Assembly (NCBI RefSeq): GCF_003591515.1
Contig: NZ_QZCG01000006.1
Span: forward strand, 186,001 to 250,000
Direction of reading: 5' to 3'
Length of the DNA: 64,000 nucleotides
Source: Paracoccus onubensis
Lineage (GTDB): Bacteria > Pseudomonadota > Alphaproteobacteria > Rhodobacterales > Rhodobacteraceae
The first letter of the stretch is position 1; each line of letters opens with the position of its first letter. A program made the position numbers and the translations under genes. This document shows, piece after piece, positions 55,607 through 61,472 of this stretch. Under the pieces are notes generated by a model that saw only the letters and a list, made by a program, of their open reading frames with translations, ran no database searches and was not told the DNA's origin.

Positions 55607-56163
55607 GATCGAGCGATCGCTCCAAAATGTCTCTGATACAATCCGGAAGGCTGAATATTTTTGAACGATACAGGAGCGAATACGCCACTTACGGATTTGC
55701 GATTTCGCATTTCTCGGGTTTGGAGCAGGGTCTTCTAGCCGTGTTTATCCATTTGGATGAAAGGCCAGCAGAAGACTCAATCGCAGCTTACTGGAGCATC
55801 AAATCATGTCGCGGCCGCTATGAATGGATTGAAAAGAGAGTAAAAAATCTGTCGCCGAGAGATGATTTTGCGCGTTCGTGGCTTTCCATCCGTGACAGAT
55901 TAGATCACGCGATCGAGGTGAGGAACCAATTAGCCCACGGAGAATTCACGCCTATCGGGATCTCTCATGATCAGGAAATTGTGGGCTTTTGGGCGCGTCT
56001 CGCCAAAACTGCGTCGACCGCCCAGTTGTCCTTCAACAACGACACCAAAATGATCGAAGGCTGCCCCTTCTTCTCAGCAGAACAACTTATTGAGCAGGGA
56101 CTCGAGTTTATAGACTTATCGGAAAACCTGTTCGCAATACTGAATCGCGAAAGAAATCGTTAA
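55603..56163 (+). CDS. HEPN-like protein (186 aa) coupled to the XRE regulator
   Basis: Helical protein of markedly lower GC than the chromosome. RDRLDHAIEVRNQLAHGEF contains R107-N-x3-H112, the R-x4-H motif of HEPN ribonucleases. The N-terminal half (YATYGFAISHFSGLEQGLLAVFIHL) is a long helical region. Translationally coupled to the XRE gene. Could be a toxin or anti-phage effector carried as satellite cargo, or a non-catalytic HEPN-fold protein; the call rests on a short motif. Confidence 0.6.
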   Translation: MRSSDRSKMSLIQSGRLNIFERYRSEYATYGFAISHFSGLEQGLLAVFIHLDERPAEDSIAAYWSIKSCRGRYEWIEKRVKNLSPRDDFARSWLSIRDRLDHAIEVRNQLAHGEFTPIGISHDQEIVGFWARLAKTASTAQLSFNNDTKMIEGCPFFSAEQLIEQGLEFIDLSENLFAILNRERNR

Positions 56164-56171
56164 ATGATGGG

Positions 56172-56900
56172 TTAAATCGCAGCCTTAAGCGCTCTATCTA
56201 CCTTTCCTCGGATACGCTTCTCGATCGCATCGGACGATTGTCCAGGAAGAACATCTGCCTCATTTATAGCCTTACGAACGGCCTTAGAAACGATTTCGCC
56301 AGCGTTTTTCAAAGCAAGCGCTCGCTGAACTACCGGGGAATCCGTATCATCATATCCGGTTCCCGGCGGCCGCCCCCGCCCCTTCGGTTCGGGCGCTTCC
56401 AAGGTCAGATCACTCACCGTCAGAGCAAACAGGATTTCTTCGGTCGAATGCGGGTAAGTGTCGAGTTCCTCCCCGCGATACAGCTTTGCTGCCTGCCCTT
56501 TGAAGATCTCGCTCAGTGCCACGATCGGCGTTTCATTCGCGCGCATGTCTGCGATCGGCACGGTTCCGTCATAGACATTCTCGCACCAAGGGAGATTGTC
56601 GCGCAGAAACGGGCCGATGATCGGGAAGCGAAATAGATGCTCCCAGGTAAAGTCGAAGTTTCGGATCGTGAACGTTGCCGCCAAATCCTGCCGGGTTTGC
56701 CAATCCACCTGATCGTCTCTGTAATAGGCGGAATGCATTCCCCTTGCCTCTTCGAAGAGGTTTAGTCGGTGCGTCTCGATCGGCCAGTATTTTGGGCTCT
56801 GGTCATGCATCTTCTGGTGAGATTGATAGACTGCCAAGCCGAGCGTGATGATCCCTTCCGGGGTCAAAAGTGATAGCTTTCCGCGTCGTGACGTTGCCAT
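56172..56900 (-). CDS. Unknown satellite protein with AT-hook-like motif (242 aa)
   Basis: Mixed helical protein with no signal peptide. MATSRRGKLSLLTPEGIITLGLAVYQSHQ opens it, and near residue 175 EPKGRGRPPGTGYDDTDSP contains RGRP, the core of an AT-hook that binds the minor groove of AT-rich DNA. A basic C-terminus (KRIRGKVDRALKAAI) follows. It lies next to AT-rich iteron block B. Convergent with the HEPN-like gene with eight bases between. No family recognised. Confidence 0.6.
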   Translation of the reverse strand: MATSRRGKLSLLTPEGIITLGLAVYQSHQKMHDQSPKYWPIETHRLNLFEEARGMHSAYYRDDQVDWQTRQDLAATFTIRNFDFTWEHLFRFPIIGPFLRDNLPWCENVYDGTVPIADMRANETPIVALSEIFKGQAAKLYRGEELDTYPHSTEEILFALTVSDLTLEAPEPKGRGRPPGTGYDDTDSPVVQRALALKNAGEIVSKAVRKAINEADVLPGQSSDAIEKRIRGKVDRALKAAI

Positions 56901-57048
56901 GTTTCACCCCCTCGCAAGGGCTCGCACAAGGGGCGCGCGGCAGCGGGGTGCGAGTTCGCCCGCGTTCGGCTGGCCGGCCTAGCCGCGCCGGATGATTCTA
57001 AGCCGGAAAACCGCGAAGGCGCAAGAGGCATCGCATACTATATGTTGT

Positions 57049-57105
57049 GGCGCAAAAATGCGCAAAACGGCATTTTTAGGCTATGTTAATGCTAACTTTT
57101 GCGCC
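57049..57105. promoter_or_regulatory. Inverted repeat upstream of the 242-residue gene
   Basis: Arms GGCGCAAAA (57049-57057) and TTTTGCGCC (57097-57105) are exact complements 39 bases apart, with a further GCGCAAAA-type copy between them. It lies in the 436-base gap between the 242-residue gene and the integrase, left of iteron block B; possibly an operator for either gene. Apart from this repeat and the iterons, no gene is seen in the gap. Confidence 0.4.
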
Positions 57106-57165
57106 TGAATTTGGGGCTGGGAAATAGTTGAATCCAGCGATTGCTGGGTTTTCATCCCGCTTGGG

Positions 57166-57270
57166 GGTTACAAAAATAAAAGCGTGTAACCGAGTCGGAA
57201 ATTTTTGTAACTTTTTTATAAATATATATCAATTGTTTATCTCAGCAGTTACAAGGTTACAGAGGTTACA
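57166..57270. repeat. Iteron block B: GGTTACA repeats around an AT-rich core
   Basis: GGTTACA at 57166, TGTAACC at 57185, near-copies at 57206 and 57247, and GGTTACA at 57255 and 57264 flank 30 bases of almost pure A/T (57211-57240). Same heptamer and layout as block A at 48705-48830. In an excised circle the block centres would be about 1.8 kb apart through the attachment site and integrase. P4 has a similar pair, ori and crr. Confidence 0.7.
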
Positions 57271-57336
57271 ACATTTTTCGGTTATGTATGAGTAAGGAAC
57301 AGAGGTGCAGAGGACACAAGATGTTGTGCCTAGACC

Positions 57337-58614
57337 TCAACTGCTAGAGCGATTTTTCAGGTCGATCTGCACCACATCTGCACTCCCTCCCGGCCCTTTC
57401 ATGAACCCGGCAATCAGCCCTCCAGCACGATCGGAGGCCGCGCGGAGAGGGTCAGTTGAGAGGTGCGCATAGCGCGCAGTGGTCGCCTGGTCACGATGCC
57501 CGAGAAGTGCCCCGATGACCGGCAGCGAATCTCCCCTGGCAGCCATGACGGACGCGAAGCTGTGGCGCAAGTCATGGGGCCGCACATCGGGGATGCCGGC
57601 CGCTTTCCGCACCTTGCCCCAGGGCGTTTTCAAGTTCTCCAGCGGAACCTCCGGATCGGTATAGCTGCCGCCCCGGAGCACATAACCTTTCCCGTCCTTC
57701 GGCATGTCCAGGCCTCGCAGCACCTCGAGGGCGGGCGCGTTGAGCATGATCGGCTTGCGCCGATTGCCTTTGCTGTCAGGCAGGTTGAAGCGGCGTGCTG
57801 TCCAGTCGAGCCATTCCCATCGAAGCGAAAGGATCTCGCCATGACGCGCACCGGTGAAAACCAACAGCCTGATCGCAGCAGCCTGGTACCGACTGACATT
57901 CAGGAGCCTGGTACGTCCATTCTCGGTTAGGGTCAGTTCACCTCGCTCTGCCCTCGCCAGAGAGTCGCCCAGGGCCGCGAATTCGGCGGCTGACAGGTAG
58001 CGCTCTCGAGCCCGTTCTGGATACCTCTCGACATCGGAAACCGGGTTGGAATGCCTCGGTCGATATCCCCATGTTTCTGCCAGCTTGAATGCTTTTGCCA
58101 GGAAAGCGCGAGCACGGTTGGCCTGGTAAGGCGTATCAGCTCGCGCGGCATGAAATCGCGCGATATCCGCTGTGGTCGCATCCGCGATCTTAAGATGCCC
58201 AAGCGCCGGCCGAATTTCCTTTTCGATCAAACGGCGTACTTCCTTGACGGTGCTGGCCTTGTTCTTCCGCTCGACATGGTTTGCTAGGTATTCGTTCAGC
58301 AGCTCCGAAACAGTCGGGTTCCGGCGTCGTTCCAGCTTATCACCTGCTGGATCGCCGCCAGTTGCGATACATGCCGCCCAGTCGCGCGCCACGTCACGCG
58401 CCTGGTCAGGCGTCAGCGTGCCGTGCTTGCCGATAGTCCCCCAGCGGACGCGACCAGTTCGGCCGCCGCCAACACGATACTTGAAAGTGTAGGTTTTCCC
58501 GCCGGAAGGGCTTATCCGAACACCGAAACCGGTGATCTCGGTATCCCATGCGATATAGCGTTTTCCCGTGGTCTTCAAAGCGTCAACAGTGCGCTTCGAA
58601 ATCTTGATGTGCAT
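57337..58614 (-). CDS. int: Tyrosine site-specific integrase
   Basis: 425 aa. N-terminal arm-binding domain of the DUF4102 type (DTEITGFGVRISPSGGKTYTF), a core-binding domain at about 100-195, and a catalytic domain with R257 (GARHGE), H347 and R350 (HDLRH), H373 (LGHRD) and nucleophile Y382 (ARYAH). All five catalytic positions are intact. It lies at the attR end and reads away from it. Expected to recombine the 55-bp tRNA-Lys core. Confidence 0.95.
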   Translation of the reverse strand: MHIKISKRTVDALKTTGKRYIAWDTEITGFGVRISPSGGKTYTFKYRVGGGRTGRVRWGTIGKHGTLTPDQARDVARDWAACIATGGDPAGDKLERRRNPTVSELLNEYLANHVERKNKASTVKEVRRLIEKEIRPALGHLKIADATTADIARFHAARADTPYQANRARAFLAKAFKLAETWGYRPRHSNPVSDVERYPERARERYLSAAEFAALGDSLARAERGELTLTENGRTRLLNVSRYQAAAIRLLVFTGARHGEILSLRWEWLDWTARRFNLPDSKGNRRKPIMLNAPALEVLRGLDMPKDGKGYVLRGGSYTDPEVPLENLKTPWGKVRKAAGIPDVRPHDLRHSFASVMAARGDSLPVIGALLGHRDQATTARYAHLSTDPLRAASDRAGGLIAGFMKGPGGSADVVQIDLKNRSSS

Positions 58615-58631
58615 AGTCAGTGGCTCCTGCG

Positions 58632-58650
58632 GCTACCACGCGGCTACCAC
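58632..58650. promoter_or_regulatory. Candidate integrase arm sites, right end
   Basis: Two direct GCTACCAC copies start at 58632 and 58643, 11 bases apart, in the short gap between the integrase start and attR. They match the pair at the left end (48619-48637) in sequence and step. Confidence 0.55.
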
Positions 58651-58768
58651 AGAATCGGAAACCGCATGAAACTCAGCGAAACAACGAATCCCCAAAACCG
58701 CCAGTAAAACAAGGGGAAACTGGCCCTCCTGAAACTCTGCGAAACTACGTGAAACAACTGTGAATGAA

Positions 58769-58823
58769 ACTTTTAATCAGTGGGTCACAGGTTCGAATCC
58801 TGTCGGGCTCACCAAAGAATTCA
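58769..58823 (+). repeat. attR: right 55-bp direct repeat
   Basis: Perfect copy of 48524-48578: the 3' half of tRNA-Lys with CCA and nine more bases. It is not a tRNA gene, as the acceptor 5' strand and D arm are missing. The next chromosomal bases continue with AGGCT as on the left, but then diverge. Confidence 0.95.
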
Positions 58824-58840
58824 GAGGCTGTCAGGTGACA

Positions 58841-58901
58841 TGTAAGTTGTCCATTTTTGACAGCTTTTTGTCCATTTGTGACAGATATGCTGTCCATTGT
58901 G
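58841..58901. repeat. IS21-like terminal repeats, no transposase (remnant)
   Basis: TTGTCCATTTTTGACAG (58847-58863), TTGTCCATTTGTGACAG (58868-58884) and a partial TGTCCATTGTG (58891 on) stand 21-22 bases apart, and the block begins with TGT. Multiple terminal repeats of this kind mark ends of IS21-family elements. No istA/istB follows, so it is an orphan end or another kind of repeat. The rest of 58902-59172 shows no gene I can support. Confidence 0.4.
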
Positions 58902-59172
58902 CGGCACGGTCCTCGAGTTCCAAGCAAAAACTTCCCTGCGCTCGGCGACGAAAGCCCTCAGGCAATGATGATCGAGCAGGTCAGAATACGCAGAGGGCGG
59001 ATTGCGGACGTTCGCTGCGCTGGACGCGAATGTCAGCTATCGGTCGCCGCGCTATACTGATCCCGCTGGGCGGCAATCTCGCAGTTGTGTTGTAAAATAA
59101 AACGCTGGATTTTGGTTGCAAAATCATCGCACCATAACAGTGTGATTACCATCCATCGAAATTTTATTGTTC

Positions 59173-61296
59173 ATGAGTTGTCTCAAGGAGTTGTCGCGAG
59201 TGCGAACTGAGGAAAAGTGCTTTCAGGAACTTATCGAACTGTGCCGAAGCCCGGGTTTTGCGCACGCAATCGCGATGTTCTGTTTCCGAGACAATTGGAT
59301 CGGTTTCAAAGATCAAATGACTGGCAAGCTGATTGCGGACAAGAAAACACCGCAACGTCTTGTACGTACCGAGATTGCATCGTTGATCGGTGGGCTACTT
59401 GGAGGCAGCGGGTCAATTGAACTTCCCGATCAAGCCGTGACCGCGGAGTATCTAGAGCGAGCAGAGCGCTTACTTGAAGAAATTCATCAATGCATGATTA
59501 AAGACGCCTTCTCCGATTGGGATGCGGATAGCTCCCCCCTTTCTACAGGAGAGGCGATCAGAGAAGCAGCCTTTTATGCGACCGAAAGCGCGTACGCGTT
59601 TCAGTACATTGAATTTGCGGAAATGCGTTACCAGCAGGATGAGCAATGGCTTGCAGAAAACGTAGGGTTTACTCTCAAAGATGCCAAAATCATTGTCGAC
59701 GCGATTGTTGATATCCAGTCCCAAAAGGCGATGCGTCAACTTGAAAACCTTAGGAAGACTGACCCGGCACTTTGGACAATACTTCCAGCATTCGAGCTAG
59801 AGCAAGGAGAGGTAGTCAGTGCTTCAGGCTTGCCAGAGAAAACAGTTGAGGCTTTCTTCGATGCTTTCACCTGTGATGTCAGTTCCGAGAGTTCGTCTTT
59901 TAAATCGGTAACGGACTTCAACATTACCTCCGCAAGGCCCATCGTCCTCTTGGGTGGGCGGTACTTCTTGTTTCAATACGTCAGCCTGACGGAAGCTATT
60001 TATGAGTCTCCGGCTCATTGGATGTACCAAGACGCGGCATACAGAGCGAAGGCATCCGCAAATAAAGGCCACTTCACAGAGGCGATTACCTTTCAGTTTC
60101 TAAAAAAGGTCTTCGGTGACGAGCACGTATTCCAAAATTTGGATCTTTTTGATGGCTCAAAGAAGGTCGGTGAAATTGATGTCTACGTTTCCTTCGGTGA
60201 AATCGGGATCGTTTTTCAGTGCAAGTCACAAAAGCTGACTGCCGCCTCGCGGAGCGGCAACTTAGTAAGAATACAGAAAGACTTCCAACTCGCAATTCAG
60301 GAGGCTTACGATCAGTGCCGAGCGTGCTTTAACGGTCTGAAAACTGAGAACATAGTTGCAAAGGACGCGGCCGGAAATGTGGTTGAGCTGAAAAAGCCAG
60401 AGCGAGTGTTTCCGATTACGGTTATCTCGGATCACTATCCAGCACTGAGCATTCAAGTTCAACAATTCCTGAAGACCGATTCCACTGAAGGTTTTGAAAA
60501 CCCGCTTTGCGTCGATTTATTCACTTTAGATGTTCTTTCGGAACTGGTTCCCTCTCCTATTCGAGTCCTAGCCTACTTAGAGCGCCGTGCTCTTTACTAT
60601 GATAGGATCATGACGACGAACGAGTTGGGCGTTCTTGGCTTTTTCCTGAAGGCAAACCTCTGGCTTGAAACCGAAAATGATTTCCTAAACCTCGATGACA
60701 GTCTGGCGAGCGATATCGATGCCGCCATGATTGTGCGTAGGGAAGGTCTTCCGGGAAAGGATACTCCGGAAGGACTTCTGACTCGTTTCAAAGGTACATT
60801 CGTCGGTCGTGTAATCGATGATGTCGATCGAAATCCCAACGCTCTCTGCGTTGAATTAGGGCTGTCTTTTCTGGAAATGGGAGAAGACGGAATCAACCAA
60901 ATTGGGGCGTTGGTCTCACGAATGGCAGCGAAGGGAAGAGGTGACGTCACTCTACCAATGGAAAATCGCTCGTCCGGTCTGACTATCCACTGCAACTCTG
61001 ATCCCCAGTTCCTTGCAGAGCCGTCGTTGCGACAGCACATGGTGCGTCGCAAGTATTTTCAAAAGGCTGAAAAATGGTTGGGTCTAAACGTTGACCCTTC
61101 GACCGAGTTGGTCCGTTTCGGCGCATATGTTCGGCAGAAACATGTTTTTGATTATGAGCTTGAAGCACTGATGGCTTCAGCGCCACCCATGGTCAAAACC
61201 GAGGATGTCTTGCAGCGGGCCGCACGACGAAAAGTTGGGCGTAACGATAAGTGTCCTTGCGGCAGCGGCAAGAAGTACAAGCATTGCTGTAGTTAG
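59173..61296 (+). CDS. Large protein with NERD/PD-(D/E)XK-like nuclease motif and C-terminal SEC-C zinc motif (707 aa)
   Basis: The first 320 residues are helical and unlike any family I know. At about 333-352, GEIDVYVSFGEIGIVFQCKS has E-x-D, a beta strand and Q-x-K (D336, Q349, K351), the core of PD-(D/E)XK nucleases of the NERD kind. The last 20 residues, GRNDKCPCGSGKKYKHCC, are a textbook SEC-C zinc motif. AT-richer than its neighbours and just outside a mobile element, so probably acquired. A nuclease with a zinc tag suggests defence or DNA/RNA processing, but this is inference. ATG at 59173 lacks a strong ribosome site. Confidence 0.75.
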   Translation: MSCLKELSRVRTEEKCFQELIELCRSPGFAHAIAMFCFRDNWIGFKDQMTGKLIADKKTPQRLVRTEIASLIGGLLGGSGSIELPDQAVTAEYLERAERLLEEIHQCMIKDAFSDWDADSSPLSTGEAIREAAFYATESAYAFQYIEFAEMRYQQDEQWLAENVGFTLKDAKIIVDAIVDIQSQKAMRQLENLRKTDPALWTILPAFELEQGEVVSASGLPEKTVEAFFDAFTCDVSSESSSFKSVTDFNITSARPIVLLGGRYFLFQYVSLTEAIYESPAHWMYQDAAYRAKASANKGHFTEAITFQFLKKVFGDEHVFQNLDLFDGSKKVGEIDVYVSFGEIGIVFQCKSQKLTAASRSGNLVRIQKDFQLAIQEAYDQCRACFNGLKTENIVAKDAAGNVVELKKPERVFPITVISDHYPALSIQVQQFLKTDSTEGFENPLCVDLFTLDVLSELVPSPIRVLAYLERRALYYDRIMTTNELGVLGFFLKANLWLETENDFLNLDDSLASDIDAAMIVRREGLPGKDTPEGLLTRFKGTFVGRVIDDVDRNPNALCVELGLSFLEMGEDGINQIGALVSRMAAKGRGDVTLPMENRSSGLTIHCNSDPQFLAEPSLRQHMVRRKYFQKAEKWLGLNVDPSTELVRFGAYVRQKHVFDYELEALMASAPPMVKTEDVLQRAARRKVGRNDKCPCGSGKKYKHCCS

Positions 61297-61472
61297 GGCT
61301 AAGCTCTGGATTTCAACAAGGTGCGCGACGGAACGCAACTGCTGTTGCCTTCACGCCCTGAGTGTAAGGCGGTGCTGTGATGGGAGCGCGAACGGCAGGA
61401 GTTCTTAGAGCGGCCACTCGCCTTCCTTGGCCTGACTGTCCGCTTAGGGCCGCATGCAACGCGCCCCCTTCG

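Larger units (their letters stand above)
48524..58823. mobile_element. Integrated phage satellite (about 10.3 kb), capsid-encoding, P4/PICI-like
   Basis: Bounded by 55-bp perfect direct repeats, one made of the 3' half of tRNA-Lys. The unit (one repeat copy) is 10,245 bp. Contents from left: arm sites, iteron block A, capsid and prohead protease, two small genes, DUF927 helicase, Toprim primase, small coiled-coil gene, AlpA-like regulator, two small genes, divergent operator, XRE + HEPN-like pair, a 242-residue unknown, iteron block B, integrase, arm sites. No portal, terminase, connector, tail or lysis genes are present, so it cannot make a virion alone. Size, integrase, AlpA, primase-helicase and a partial head module fit a satellite that uses a helper phage; a decayed prophage is the alternative, but every visible frame is intact. 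Confidence 0.85.

Noticed and set aside
58769..58823. A second tRNA-Lys gene
   Set aside because: Only bases 31-76 of the tRNA are present; the 5' acceptor strand and D arm are missing. It is the right attachment site.
58857..59060. 67-codon frame between attR and the SEC-C gene
   Set aside because: Overlaps the IS21-like repeats, lacks a ribosome site and shows no domain.
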